Positions 26,730 through 36,517 of a DNA stretch of 64,000 nt are shown in pieces (positions within the stretch are counted from its first letter, which is position 1; the number at the start of each line of letters is the position of its first letter). The notes under the pieces are model-generated. The model saw nothing but the letters and a program-made list of their open reading frames with translations, had not been told where the DNA came from and ran no database searches. The stretch is from Streptomyces sp. NWU339 (GTDB lineage: Bacteria; Actinomycetota; Actinomycetes; Streptomycetales; Streptomycetaceae): assembly GCF_003143855.1 (NCBI RefSeq), contig NZ_QFRK01000025.1:12940-76939 (forward strand). Reading direction: 5' to 3'. The position numbers were made by a program, and so were the translations under genes.

Positions 26730-27012
26730 ACTCCGCCCTGCGCCTTCGCAGCATGAGCAGCACCCGCCCACCGGGCCGACGAAACCGGCGTCAGCTTGCG
26801 CTTGCGCACCGCCCGCGCTCCGGCGTCGTGGTCCAGGCCGTCACGGCCGCGCGCCTTCAGGCCGCGGGAGGCGGTCGGGTGCCCGGACGGGCACCCGACC
26901 GCCGCAACACCCGCTCATCGGCGGTGGTGAGCTGCTTGAGCCGGGTACGGACGGCCGCGCCCGAGGGGTCCGGTGCGGCGAACAGTGCCGCAAGCTCCCG
27001 CAGGCCACTCAC
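26730..27012 (-). pseudogene. Decayed TnpB-like (IS1341/IS605 orfB-type) transposase, N-terminal part
   Basis: On the minus strand from GTG 27012, VSGLRELAALFAAPDPSG, then RTRLKQLTTADERVLR, resembles the N-terminus of a widespread Streptomyces TnpB-like protein. The frame is then lost (stop at 26857). A second frame (about 26885-26732) gives ASRGLKARGRDGLDHDAG followed by RKRKLTPVSSARWAGA, which aligns with the next part of those proteins (SRDLKARC, EHDA, RKR.LTP.SSSRWAG). Beyond about 26730 nothing more is recognised: the RuvC-type catalytic part and zinc finger are missing. It is a dead remnant of an insertion sequence. The family match is from memory, so confidence is moderate. Confidence 0.6.
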
Positions 27013-27300
27013 CCCGCACCCCCGATCGGCTGTGAAGACCCCCCCGCCTCACCCGACGATGACCACCTGCCGGAGGTCGCGCATTCGACAGGCGGACTTC
27101 CGTTCTCGCTTCGGATGCGGAGCCTTCCGGCCTCACCTCCGTGCTCACTCATTCACGCCAGGGCGCATTCACGCGCAGTCGAAGACCGGCAGTTCCCAAC
27201 CCCTTCCAGGAGGGTGCGGAGCCCGCGGTCTCCGACCAAGTTCCCTTTGCATAGCAGGAGTTGACGCATGATGGGGGCGAAGGGTCTGGCCGGTCCACCG
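27013..27300. other. Intergenic sequence upstream of the chitinase promoter
   Basis: About 290 bases without a recognised gene. A reverse frame (26915-27148) is open, but its translation is unlike any family I know and has no ribosome-binding site. A short homopolymer-C region is the only visible oddity. Confidence 0.4.
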
Positions 27301-27301
27301 C

Positions 27302-27331
27302 TTGACTGGTACAGACCAATGCGGTTAAGTG
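27302..27331 (+). promoter_or_regulatory. Chitinase promoter with DasR-type (dre) operator
   Basis: ACTGGTACAGACCAAT (27305-27320) is close to the published DasR-responsive element A(C/G)TGGTCTAGACCA(G/C)T. It overlaps the -35 TTGACT (27302-27307) and fills the 17-nt spacer before TTAAGT (27325-27330). Repression by DasR with release by glucosamine-6-phosphate would fit the chitinase gene 130 nt downstream. Confidence 0.75.
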
Positions 27332-27457
27332 TGCCTGACCCCCCCCACCACGGCCGCCCCCACACCGTGGCCGGCTCCGCCGGCGCGCGTGCGGCGACGG
27401 TTTGCTCAGGCATGTCCCCGCCCGGGAGCGGCCGTGTCCCGCAGAGGAGTTGATCCC

Positions 27458-28381
27458 TTGTCGAGACGCCGCATGTCCGCCGTGCTGGCCGCAGTCGTCA
27501 TCGCCGGCAGCGCACCGGTGCTGCTTCCCGCCGCGACCGCTTCCGCCGCGACCGCTTCCGCCGCTCCCGCGTCGGCCGCCGCCGCGTGCTCCAGCTATCC
27601 GAACTGGGTGGCCGGGCAGTGGTACAACGCCGGTGACATCGTCCGCTACACCGACGGCCGCGCCTACATCGCCGAGCACGCCAACCCGGGCTACGACCCG
27701 ATCATCAGTACCTGGTACTGGGAGCCGTACTCCTGTGACAACGGCCCCGGAACACCGGTCGGGAACTTCGTCGTGACCGAGGCGCAGTTCAACCAGATGT
27801 TCCCGAACCGGAACTCTTTCTACACCTACAGCGGGCTGAAGGCGGCCCTGAGCGCCTACCCCGGCTTCGCCAACACGGGCAGCGACACGGTGAAGAAGCA
27901 GGAGGCCGCCGCCTTCCTGGCCAACGTCAGCCACGAGACCGGCGGTCTGGTGCACGTGGTCGAGCAGAACACGGCCAACTACTCGCACTACTGCGACTGG
28001 GGGCAGCCGTACGGCTGCCCGGCCGGTCAGTCCGGTTACTACGGGCGCGGGCCGATCCAGCTGAGCTGGAACTTCAACTACAAGGCCGCGGGCGACGCGC
28101 TCGGCATCGATCTGCTGAACAACCCCTGGCTGGTGCAGAACGACGCGTCCGTCGCCTGGAAGACGGCCCTGTGGTACTGGAACACCCAGTCCGGTCCCGG
28201 CAGCATGACGGGGCACAACGCCATGGTCAACCAGGCCGGTTTCGGCCAGACGATCCGCAGCATCAACGGCTCCCTGGAGTGCGACGGCCGCAACCCGGCG
28301 CAGGTGCAGAGCAGGGTGACCACGTATCAGCGGTTCACTCAGATCCTCGGGACGTCACCCGGCGGCAACCTGTACTGCTGA
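27458..28381 (+). CDS. Secreted family 19 chitinase with N-terminal chitin-binding domain
   Basis: 307 residues. The signal peptide (SRRRMSAVLAAVVIAGSAPVL, Ala-rich to about residue 45) is followed by a CBM5/12-type domain (CSSYPNWVAGQWYNAGDIVRYTDGRAYIAEHANPG, WYWEPYSC; about 47-92). The GH19 catalytic domain is at about 100-307: the VTEAQFNQMFPNRNSFYTY start, Glu acid in ANVSHETGG, and YYGRGPIQLSWNFNY. It cleaves beta-1,4 bonds of chitin with inversion. TTG 27458 lies eight bases after GAGGAG; ATG 27473 is the alternative. A DasR-type operator precedes it. Confidence 0.92.
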   Translation: MSRRRMSAVLAAVVIAGSAPVLLPAATASAATASAAPASAAAACSSYPNWVAGQWYNAGDIVRYTDGRAYIAEHANPGYDPIISTWYWEPYSCDNGPGTPVGNFVVTEAQFNQMFPNRNSFYTYSGLKAALSAYPGFANTGSDTVKKQEAAAFLANVSHETGGLVHVVEQNTANYSHYCDWGQPYGCPAGQSGYYGRGPIQLSWNFNYKAAGDALGIDLLNNPWLVQNDASVAWKTALWYWNTQSGPGSMTGHNAMVNQAGFGQTIRSINGSLECDGRNPAQVQSRVTTYQRFTQILGTSPGGNLYC

Positions 28382-28428
28382 CGCGGGACCGCGGGGCATG
28401 GTGTCATGCTCCTGACCATCCGTGACCT

Positions 28429-28454
28429 GGCCGCGTGCCCTCGCGCACGCGGCC
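28429..28454 (+). terminator. Hairpin after the chitinase gene
   Basis: Perfect 10-bp stem GGCCGCGTGC (28429-28438) / GCACGCGGCC (28445-28454), 6-nt loop, no T-run. It ends 25 nt before the phospholipase start. Confidence 0.65.
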
Positions 28455-28479
28455 ATCCTTCGGACGAAGGGCACCCACC

Positions 28480-29862
28480 ATGCGCACCCCCCACGCCCTG
28501 CTCGCCCCGGCCGTCACGACCGCCGCGCTGGTCGCGGCGGTCGTGACGCCGACGCCCGCGGCGGGGGCCGACGCGGTCCCACCGCCCGGCACCACCCACT
28601 ACGTGCAGAGCGCCGCCACCGGACTCAACGCGGCCGACAGCGCCGGAGCGGTCGAGCAGCACCGGCCGCGCGGCAACGAGGACCGCCAGCAGTGGACGCT
28701 GCGGGTGAACGGTGCCTCGTACCTCCTGGAGAACACCGACACCCCCGGCAGCTGCCTCGGCCGTGGCGGCGACCTGGCCAGGACCGTTCCCTGCGCGAGC
28801 GCGGACGCCGCCTGGGAGATCACTCCCGTCGGTGCCGACCGGTACACCCTCGGCGTCCCCGGCACCGACCGTCGCCTCACCGTCGCCCCCAGACCCGCGG
28901 GGGCCGACCACCCCGCCCGACTCGCCGTCGCCGGCGGCTCCGGGGACCTCGCCCACTGGTATCTCACCCCGGTCGCTCCCGCCACCCGGCCCATGCCGCC
29001 CCAGGACACCCGCACCCTGGACCAGGTCACCTTCCTCACCTCGCACAACGCGTACGCCAACGGGGTCGACGGCGGCTTCGCCCCGCCGTTCGTCAACCTC
29101 TTCCCCAACCAGACGCGCGGCATCGAACGCCAACTCGCCGACGGTGTACGCGGATTCATGCTGGACATCCACCAGACCCCGGACGGCGCGATCCTCTGCC
29201 ACAACAGCTGCACCCTGGTCAGCAGGCCCGTCGCGCTGTGGGTGGACCTCCAGCGCATGGTGGACTTCCTCAAGGCCTACCCCGACCAGGTCGTCACCGT
29301 GTTCCTCGAGGACTACGTCGACCCGGGCGTACTGCGCGCCGAACTCGCCCGCGTCACCGGCCTGTCGGACGTCCTCCACCGGCCGGACCGCACCGGGGTG
29401 CGCGAGAACGGCTGGCCGACGATGGCGGAGCTGACCGCCACCGGGAAGCGGCTGCTGATCTTCAGCGACCACAGCCGCTCCGCCGACCAGGCCGCGGGAC
29501 TGACCCGGGACAGCTTCGGCGTCATGTACCAGCGGGAGTGGACCGTCGAGAACCACTGGTCCATGGGTTCCGGAGTCGGCACCTCCGACTGGTCCTGCTA
29601 CAGCCGCTGGTACGACGCCGGCACCGGCATCCCGCTCACCCGCACCGAGCCGGGCTTCCGGCCCCTCTTCGTCATGGACCACTTCCGGGACACCCCGATC
29701 GCGAACACGGCCGGCACGGACAACGCCAAACTCGCCGACCGCGCCCGCCGGTTCTGCCAGCCGGCCGCCCGCAAGAAGCCCAACTTCCTCGCCGTGGACC
29801 GCTACGACCTCGGTGACCCGGCAGCGGCCGTCGCGGCCCTCAACGCGTACACGTACCCGTAG
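28480..29862 (+). CDS. Secreted PI-PLC-like phosphodiesterase
   Basis: 460 residues. The signal peptide (HALLAPAVTTAALVAAVVTPTPAAGA) is followed by a ricin/RICIN-like or lectin-type N-terminal domain (about 35-170: HYVQSAATGLNAADSAG, QQWTLRVNG, CLGRGG). A PI-PLC X-type TIM-barrel domain (about 180-460) has the catalytic His in FLTSHNAYAN and the second in ILCHNSC, plus VTVFLEDYVDP. Actinobacterial relatives cleave phosphatidylinositol or related phosphodiesters outside the cell. ATG 28480 has GAAGGG upstream. It is downstream of, and possibly co-expressed with, the chitinase. Confidence 0.82.
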   Translation: MRTPHALLAPAVTTAALVAAVVTPTPAAGADAVPPPGTTHYVQSAATGLNAADSAGAVEQHRPRGNEDRQQWTLRVNGASYLLENTDTPGSCLGRGGDLARTVPCASADAAWEITPVGADRYTLGVPGTDRRLTVAPRPAGADHPARLAVAGGSGDLAHWYLTPVAPATRPMPPQDTRTLDQVTFLTSHNAYANGVDGGFAPPFVNLFPNQTRGIERQLADGVRGFMLDIHQTPDGAILCHNSCTLVSRPVALWVDLQRMVDFLKAYPDQVVTVFLEDYVDPGVLRAELARVTGLSDVLHRPDRTGVRENGWPTMAELTATGKRLLIFSDHSRSADQAAGLTRDSFGVMYQREWTVENHWSMGSGVGTSDWSCYSRWYDAGTGIPLTRTEPGFRPLFVMDHFRDTPIANTAGTDNAKLADRARRFCQPAARKKPNFLAVDRYDLGDPAAAVAALNAYTYP

Positions 29863-29892
29863 CCCCGTGCGGGTCCGGCACCGCGAGGCGCC

Positions 29893-30354
29893 CTACACCA
29901 GCCAGATCCCGTCCCGCATGAGATGCCGCTTCGGCATTTCGCGTACCTCGTGCCATGCCTGCACCGCCCGGGGGCGTACCCGGAAGAACGCGTAGACGGC
30001 CCGGTCCGCACGCGGATCCCAGCCGGTCTTCTCCCGGAACGCCTCCGCCGCCACCCGCGGCACCTCCCGCGCGTCGTACGTCTCCACCTCGCCGTCGATC
30101 AGGACGACGTCCCGCGTGTCGCCGAACGCCAGCCGGGTCCGGCCGCCCTCCCGCAGATTGCGGCCGGTGGGGTTGGCCGGCCGGGTCGCCAGCCAAACGG
30201 CCTCGCCGTCCCACACGAACCACAGCGGCACCAGGCAGGGCAGTCCCTCGGCATCCGTCGAGGCCACCCATATGTCCATCTCCCGCTCCAGCCGGTCCAG
30301 GACATCCCTTCTGCGCTGCTCCCGACTCCGCTGCGGTAACTCGGTGATCTTCAT
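29893..30354 (-). CDS. Pyridoxamine-5'-phosphate-oxidase-fold (PNPOx-like) flavin protein
   Basis: 153 residues. The split-barrel pattern is clear: DIWVASTDAEGLPCLVPLWFVWDGEAVWLATR at about 27-58, then NLREGGRTRLAFGDTRDVVLIDGEVETYD. Relatives bind FMN or F420 and reduce small molecules or act as heme-handling proteins. The ATG at 30354 lacks a ribosome-binding site, but TACCGT ends six bases upstream, which suggests a leaderless message. It diverges from the adenosine deaminase gene. Confidence 0.85.
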   Translation of the reverse strand: MKITELPQRSREQRRRDVLDRLEREMDIWVASTDAEGLPCLVPLWFVWDGEAVWLATRPANPTGRNLREGGRTRLAFGDTRDVVLIDGEVETYDAREVPRVAAEAFREKTGWDPRADRAVYAFFRVRPRAVQAWHEVREMPKRHLMRDGIWLV

Positions 30355-30360
30355 ACACGG

Positions 30361-30366
30361 ACGGTA
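30361..30366 (-). promoter_or_regulatory. -10 element for a leaderless transcript (PNPOx-like gene)
   Basis: Minus-strand TACCGT, six bases, then ATG 30354: the TANNNT-N6-ATG arrangement. Confidence 0.5.
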
Positions 30367-30545
30367 GCCGGGCGACCCGCCCGGGCGCTTCGGTCTTCCG
30401 TCGTAGGCCCTCGGGACCAGGTCCGGGGCGCCGCCGGGAGCGGGACTGGCGCGCATTGACGTTTTACGTATAACCTCTGCGATCGATCCCACCCCGCCGG
30501 GTGACTCCGCACTTCACCACAGAACCACTGAGGAACGCATCGCCC

Positions 30546-31625
30546 ATGACCACGTCCCGCCTCGACACCGCCACCCTCCGCCGGCTGCCCAAGGCCGTAC
30601 TGCACGACCACCTCGACGGCGCCCTGCGCCCCGCCACCCTGGTGGAGCTGGCGGACACGGTCGGCCACACCCTGCCCACCACCGACGCCGACGAGCTCGC
30701 CGCCTGGTACGTCGAGGCCGCCGGCTCCGGTGACCTGGTGCGTTACATAGCCACCTTCGAGCACACCCTCGCCGTCATGCAGAGCCGCGAGGGCCTGCTG
30801 CGCACCGCCGAGGAGTACGTGCTCGACCTCGCCGCCGACGGTGTCGTCTACGGCGAGGTCCGCTACGCCCCCGAGCTGATGACCAAGGGCGGGCTGACCC
30901 TGCCCGAGGTGGTCGAGGCCGTGCAGGAGGGGCTCGCCGCCGGCATGGCCAAGGCCGCCGCCGGGGGGACGCCGGTGCGGGTCGGGACGCTGCTGTGCGG
31001 CATGCGGATGTTCGACCGGACGCGGGAGATCGCCGATCTGGTGGTGGCGTTCCGGGACGCGGGCGTCGTCGGCTTCGACATCGCCGGCGCCGAGGACGGC
31101 TTCCCCGCCGCCGACCACCTGGACGCCTTCGAGCACCTGCGCCGCGAGAGCGTGCCGTTCACCATCCACGCCGGCGAGGCCCACGGCCTGCCCAGCATCC
31201 ACCAGGCCCTCCAGGTGTGCGGCGCGCAGCGTCTCGGCCACGGTGTGCGGATCACCGAGGACATCCCCGACCTCGCGGCCGGCAAGCTCGGCCGACTCGC
31301 GGGCTGGGTCCGTGACCGCCGGGTCGCGCTGGAGATGTGCCCCACCTCCAACATCCAGACCGGCGCCGCCGACTCGATCGCCACGCACCCCATCACCGCG
31401 CTGAAGGACCTCGGCTTCCGGGTCACCCTCAACACCGACAACCGGCTGGTGTCCGGCACCACCATGACCCGCGAGATGTCCCTGCTGGTGGAGCAGGCGG
31501 GATGGACGGCCCGGGACCTGCGGACCGTCACGGTCAACGCCGTCAAGAGCGCGTTCCTCCCGTTCGACGAGCGCAACGCCCTCCTGAGGGACGTGGTGCT
31601 GCCCGGCTACGAGTCCGTGCTCTGA
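30546..31625 (+). CDS. add: Adenosine deaminase
   Basis: 359 residues. All zinc and catalytic motifs of adenosine deaminase are present: [10 protein letters not shown] (metal HxH), [10 protein letters not shown] (His and catalytic Glu), LGHGVRI, and [11 protein letters not shown] (Asp of the TD motif; the NR variant is usual in actinobacteria). It converts adenosine or deoxyadenosine to inosine in purine salvage. ATG 30546 has GAGGA ten bases upstream. A rare AT-rich stretch (TTGACGTTTTACGTATAACC, about 30457-30476) lies in the promoter region. Its 3' end overlaps the converging DinB gene by 19 nt. Confidence 0.93.
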   Translation: MTTSRLDTATLRRLPKAVLHDHLDGALRPATLVELADTVGHTLPTTDADELAAWYVEAAGSGDLVRYIATFEHTLAVMQSREGLLRTAEEYVLDLAADGVVYGEVRYAPELMTKGGLTLPEVVEAVQEGLAAGMAKAAAGGTPVRVGTLLCGMRMFDRTREIADLVVAFRDAGVVGFDIAGAEDGFPAADHLDAFEHLRRESVPFTIHAGEAHGLPSIHQALQVCGAQRLGHGVRITEDIPDLAAGKLGRLAGWVRDRRVALEMCPTSNIQTGAADSIATHPITALKDLGFRVTLNTDNRLVSGTTMTREMSLLVEQAGWTARDLRTVTVNAVKSAFLPFDERNALLRDVVLPGYESVL

Positions 31626-32122
31626 AGGAGCCCGCGCACATAGGCCGCCTGTCCGGCGTGCTGGAGGTCGTCGGACAGGACGCTGACCAGCCGCACCCCG
31701 AGGCTCACCGGTGGGTCCCAGCGCTCGTCCACGATGCGCTCCAGGTCCTTGGCCCGCAGTGCGCGCAGCGCCTCCAGGCTCTGCGCGTGCACCGCGTCGT
31801 GATAGCCGGTCAGCAGGTCGGCCGAGTCGACCCGCACCTCGGCGACCCGCGCCGGGGTGTGGCCGTACCCGGTGTCACGGCGGGGCAGACCGAGCGCGAA
31901 CCGCTTCTCGAAGTCCTGGGCGAGCCACACCTGGTCGAGCCCGAAGGCGTCCGCGACGTGGTCGTCCTGGATCCGGGTGAGGTGCCAGACCAGCCAGGCG
32001 ATGGAGTTGGTGCCGGGCGCGGGCCGGGCGTTGAGGACGTCGGGGCCGAGCCCGGCCACCGCGGCGTGGACTTCTTCGCGGATCCTGCCGAAGCCGTCGA
32101 TGAGGATGTCCTTGGCATGCAT
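31607..32122 (-). CDS. DinB/mycothiol-dependent (MDMPI-like) metal enzyme
   Basis: 171 residues, four-helix DinB fold. Metal His residues are seen in [13 protein letters not shown] (near residue 47), the YHDAVH region, and [13 protein letters not shown] (near 155). Conserved [12 protein letters not shown] is the usual first motif. Actinobacterial DinB proteins are often thiol-S-transferases using mycothiol. ATG 32122 has GAGGGTGGA upstream. It overlaps the add gene tail to tail by 19 nt. Confidence 0.85.
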   Translation of the reverse strand: MHAKDILIDGFGRIREEVHAAVAGLGPDVLNARPAPGTNSIAWLVWHLTRIQDDHVADAFGLDQVWLAQDFEKRFALGLPRRDTGYGHTPARVAEVRVDSADLLTGYHDAVHAQSLEALRALRAKDLERIVDERWDPPVSLGVRLVSVLSDDLQHAGQAAYVRGLLQSTDS

Positions 32123-32186
32123 GGGTCCACCCTCGCGCATCCCGCCCCCGCCCGCGCCCCGTTCCCTCGATGGGGGGCGGCCGCGT

Positions 32187-33071
32187 TCACGCGTCCGCGT
32201 CGTCCAGCAGGGCCATCAGCGCCCGCGCGGCGGGGCTGGTGGCCGCCGTCGGCGGGAGCAGCGCCACGGTCTCGTACACCGGCTCACCGGTGTCCTTGAG
32301 CGGCAGCGCGGTCAGCGCCTCACGCTTGTGCCGGAAGTGCTGGGGGACGACGGCGATGCCGAGGCTCTCGTCGACCAGGTCCAGGAGGCTGTGCACGTCG
32401 TTCACCTCCAGTGCGACCGTGCGCCGTACCCCCGCGGTGGCGAACGCGGTGTCGGTGGCCCGGCGCGGCCCCCAGTCGGGATGGAAGTCCACGAACACCT
32501 CGCCGCCCAGGTCGTGCGGGGTCAGCGGCGCACCGGCCCGCGCGAGCCGGTGCTCGGGATGGCACAGCACGGTCATCGGCTCACCGGCCAGCGTCACCGG
32601 CCGCAGCTGGTCCGGGTCCGCCTGGGTCCGGTAGGCGAAGGCCAGGTCGAGGCGTCCCGCCGCGACCTCCTCGGCCAGTGCCGCCGAGCCCCCCTGCCGC
32701 AGCCGGATCTCCACGTCCGGATGGCGCCGCCGGAACGCGGCCAGCAGCTTCGCCACGTGCACCCCGGCGATGCACTGCTCGGTGCCCACCGCGAGCGTGC
32801 CGCGCAGCACGCCCTGCACCGCGGCCACCGCCTCGTGCGCGGCCCGCACCTGGGCCAGGACGCGCTCGGCCTCCACCAGCAGGGCCCGTCCGGCCTCCGT
32901 CAGCGTCACCCTCCGGGTCGTCCGTACGAACAACGGGGTCTGCAGCTCGCGCTCCAGTGCGCGGATCGACGCCGACAGGCCCGACTGGGAGACCAGCAGC
33001 CGCTCCGCCGCCCGGGTGAAGTGCTGCTCCTCGGCGACGGCGACGAAATGCTGGAGGTGGCGCAGTTCCAT
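32187..33071 (-). CDS. LysR-family transcriptional regulator
   Basis: 294 residues. The N-terminal winged helix-turn-helix is canonical: MELRHLQHFVAVAEEQHFTRAAERLLVSQSGLSASIRALERELQTPLFVRTTR. The effector domain follows (about 90-294), including the LDLAFAYRTQ and LGIAVVPQHF stretches. It diverges from an aldo/keto reductase gene with 123 bp between, the usual layout in which the regulator controls itself and its neighbour. The inducer is unknown. Confidence 0.93.
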   Translation of the reverse strand: MELRHLQHFVAVAEEQHFTRAAERLLVSQSGLSASIRALERELQTPLFVRTTRRVTLTEAGRALLVEAERVLAQVRAAHEAVAAVQGVLRGTLAVGTEQCIAGVHVAKLLAAFRRRHPDVEIRLRQGGSAALAEEVAAGRLDLAFAYRTQADPDQLRPVTLAGEPMTVLCHPEHRLARAGAPLTPHDLGGEVFVDFHPDWGPRRATDTAFATAGVRRTVALEVNDVHSLLDLVDESLGIAVVPQHFRHKREALTALPLKDTGEPVYETVALLPPTAATSPAARALMALLDDADA

Positions 33072-33194
33072 GATTGAGAAGCGTATCCGCTGAATTCCAT
33101 CGGATTCTTCTGTTGGACCGCTGCCCGCGGTGCGCGCCAGAGTGGAGCCACGGTTCGACGGAACCGGACACCCGTGTGCCAACCCCCTGGAGTC

Positions 33195-34190
<996 letters not shown>

Positions 34191-34213
34191 GCCCCTCACC
34201 CGGGCAGGCCGCC

Positions 34214-34255
34214 CACCCGGCCGCGTCGTGGTCCTCAGCACGACGCGGCCGGGTG
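34214..34255 (+). terminator. Strong hairpin after the aldo/keto reductase gene
   Basis: Perfect 17-bp stem (34214-34230 CACCCGGCCGCGTCGTG; 34239-34255 its complement) with an 8-nt loop, 23 nt after the stop. Confidence 0.88.
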
Positions 34256-34477
34256 CGGCGTCGTACTTCCGGTCACCCTGCGCGCCGCATTCCGGCCAAC
34301 GGGAGGGGCGAATATGCCAGGAGAGTGGCCGGAAAGGCATGGTGACAGTGATTCAGTGGTGAACATACTCGACAACGAGAGCGCTTCACCCCGCGCGACG
34401 GCGCCCTCACGCACAGCACGCGACCCACCGGAGAGCGAGCGCGGTCGGCCGCCGGGCAACGCAACGGGGGGAGAATC

Positions 34478-34888
34478 GTGCACGACGAGTTCCTGTGCCA
34501 CGTCACGGCGTACGGGGTCTGCGACGGCCGGCGCATCGGCGTACCCCTCGGGACCTACCGCGCGCCCACCCTGGCCCTGGCCCTCTGGTGGCTGCGCGAT
34601 CGCGCCTCGTGGATCGCCGAGCGCCTCGACCCGCAGCCCGAGGCCGAGCACTTACCTCCGGGCGCGCTCGTCCCCGTCGCGGACGGCGTGCCCGACGTAC
34701 CCGCCGTGCTGCGTGCCTGGTGCGGTGACGCCGCCCGGCAGGAGGAGACGGCGGAGGCGCTGGCCGCCGGACAGCTGGTGCGCCTCGCCACCGGCGACGA
34801 CACCACCGAGTACGAACTGCTGGCCGAATCCGTGGACGCCCTGCGGATGCAGCGCGCCGCCCCGGTGCTGGGCGTCCCGGTCGCCTGA
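34478..34888 (+). CDS. Conserved hypothetical protein
   Basis: 136 residues; family not recognised. It opens MHDEFLCHVTAYGVCDGRRIGVPLGTYRAPTLALALWWLRDRASWIAERLDPQPE and has no membrane helix or signal. The middle (AVLRAWCGDAARQEETAEALAAGQLVRLATGDD) is helical. GTG 34478 has a strong GGGGGGAG six bases before, which supports a real gene. Its stop overlaps the beginning of the FHA remnant, so the two may once have been one operon. Confidence 0.7.
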   Translation: MHDEFLCHVTAYGVCDGRRIGVPLGTYRAPTLALALWWLRDRASWIAERLDPQPEAEHLPPGALVPVADGVPDVPAVLRAWCGDAARQEETAEALAAGQLVRLATGDDTTEYELLAESVDALRMQRAAPVLGVPVA

Positions 34889-35238
34889 CCGTCCCGTCCC
34901 CACAGCCCACCACCGTACGTCCGCTGTCCACCCGCGGCGTCCGCACCGGCCGCGCCGCCGATCACGACCTCGTCATCGACGACCTCGTGGTCTCCCGCCG
35001 ACACGCCGAACCACGGGTGCTGCCCGACGGGACGCACGAGATCGCCGACCTCGGCAGCCACAACGGCGCGTACCTCAACGGCCGTCCCGTCACCCGCGCC
35101 CCGGTCGGCCCCGGCGGCATCGCCGGCATCGGTCACTCCGCGTGCTGCCTCGTCGGCGACGAACTCCAGGAGTACGCCGACACCGGCGAGATCTCCCTCG
35201 ACCTGCAGGACCTCACCGTCGCCGTGGACCGCGGACGT
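34885..35238 (+). pseudogene. FHA-ABC transporter (Rv1747-like) remnant: FHA domain only
   Basis: In one frame the sequence reads TVPSPQPTTVRPLSTRGVRTGRAADHDL, then VIDDLVVSRRHAEP, IADLGSHNGAYLNGRPV and VGDELQEYADTGEISL, ending QDLTVAVDRG. This is the FHA domain (SRRHA and SHNG phosphothreonine-binding motifs) and the first residues leading to the ABC ATPase of a known actinobacterial fusion. Intact proteins continue with Walker A and six membrane helices (about 800 residues). Here the sequence stops just before the ATPase and runs into the 3' end of the opposite-strand streptophobe gene. No good start codon is visible (CTG 34885 overlapping the upstream stop). I read it as truncated by deletion. 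Confidence 0.75.
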
Positions 35239-35269
35239 AGAACACCCGGCAGCGGTCCGGCAGGTCCCG

Positions 35270-36517
35270 TCAGCGCCGCCTCCCCCGCGCCAGCAGCGCG
35301 CCCGCGAAACCGGCGACCAGGCCCCACAGGAGGGCCAGACCCAGCGCGCCCGCCAGACGCGGTTCGAGCAGCACCTGACCGGAGAGCCCGGTGCCGAGGT
35401 CGCCGATGCCGAGCACGGAGAGGCCGAGCCGGGCGGAGATCCGGCCGACCAGGCAGATCATCAGAACCGTCAGCGCGAGCGCCACCGCCAGGTGCACGGC
35501 GTGCTGCCAGACCCGGACCCGGGCCGGTGACAGGGCCGCCATCACGAACGCGACGGCCAGCAGCAGCACCGCGTCGGCCACCAGCAGCCACCACACTCTG
35601 CCGTCGTGCTCGGCGAGCGTGCTCAGGTTCAGCGCCGAGACGTCCTCGGTGCGCAGCACCTCGTCGAGCACGTGCGGCATGGGCAGCCCGAAGGGCCCCT
35701 GCACCCTGCCGTCCCAGGTGGCGCCGAGCCCGATGGTCAGCGCGAGCCAGGTCACGTTGGGCAGACCCAGCAGGATCACGGCGAACGTCTCCGCCGGGTG
35801 CCCCCGCGTCGCGGCGACGACCAGCGCGATCACGGCACCGATGACGACGAAGGCGAGCAGCAGCCGCAGCATCGCGCGCGCCGCGGGCCGCACCGCCGTC
35901 TGGAACCGGAGCAGCCGGCCCGGCAGTGGAGCACCCCGCGACACCAGCAGGGCCAGCACCAGCACACCCGCCAGCCAGAGCAGGCCGACGAGGACGGTCG
36001 GCGGCACCTCGGCGGCGAAACCGACCTTGGGGGAAATCCCCAACAGATCCCTGAGATCGTTCAGGAGCCCGCCCCTGAGCGAGACCTCGAAGGTGTGCCG
36101 GGCGGCGAACGCCAGCCCGAGCAGGGCGAGCAGCCACAGGGCGGCGATCCGCGCGGCCCACCCGATCAGCTCGGGCGCCCCGGCGACGGCCCGGTGGCGC
36201 AACGGGTGCAGAAAGCCCCGGCCGATGAGCAGGGCCCCGGTGAGCGTGACGGACAGCGGCATGACCGTCAGGCCGCCCTCCGCGCCGGCCAGCTCGCCCG
36301 CGTCCCCGGACAGCCTCACCGAGCCGCCCACGGCGGTGACCACCGTCGCCGCGACCACCTTGGGGAAGGAACCGTCGGGGAGGTTCGTGGCACCGGCCGC
36401 CCACAGCCCGAGCGCGGCCACGACGCCCATGGCGAGCAGCCCGCCCACCACCGTGACCAGGGCCTGCGCCCAGCCGTGGCGGGCGGTCACCCGGTCGGAG
36501 ACGGTACGTGAGCTCAC
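35270..36517 (-). CDS. Streptophobe-family integral membrane protein
   Basis: 415 residues with about nine to ten transmembrane helices, beginning near AQALVTVVGGLLAMGVVAALGLWAAG and ending LGLALLWGLVAGFAGALLARGRRR. Several hydrophilic loops carry the family's conserved stretches (ATNLPDGSFPKVVAATV, GLGATWDGRVQGPFGLPMP). Its function is unknown. GTG 36517 has GCAGGGG upstream. In intact loci a streptophobe often lies next to FHA or protein-kinase genes; here its 3' end abuts the FHA remnant. Confidence 0.8.
   Translation of the reverse strand: MSSRTVSDRVTARHGWAQALVTVVGGLLAMGVVAALGLWAAGATNLPDGSFPKVVAATVVTAVGGSVRLSGDAGELAGAEGGLTVMPLSVTLTGALLIGRGFLHPLRHRAVAGAPELIGWAARIAALWLLALLGLAFAARHTFEVSLRGGLLNDLRDLLGISPKVGFAAEVPPTVLVGLLWLAGVLVLALLVSRGAPLPGRLLRFQTAVRPAARAMLRLLLAFVVIGAVIALVVAATRGHPAETFAVILLGLPNVTWLALTIGLGATWDGRVQGPFGLPMPHVLDEVLRTEDVSALNLSTLAEHDGRVWWLLVADAVLLLAVAFVMAALSPARVRVWQHAVHLAVALALTVLMICLVGRISARLGLSVLGIGDLGTGLSGQVLLEPRLAGALGLALLWGLVAGFAGALLARGRRR

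Noticed and set aside
34314-35240. 308-codon forward frame upstream of and over the hypothetical gene
   Set aside because: Becomes Arg/Pro-rich shadow over 34478-35240, where other frames carry the real signals.
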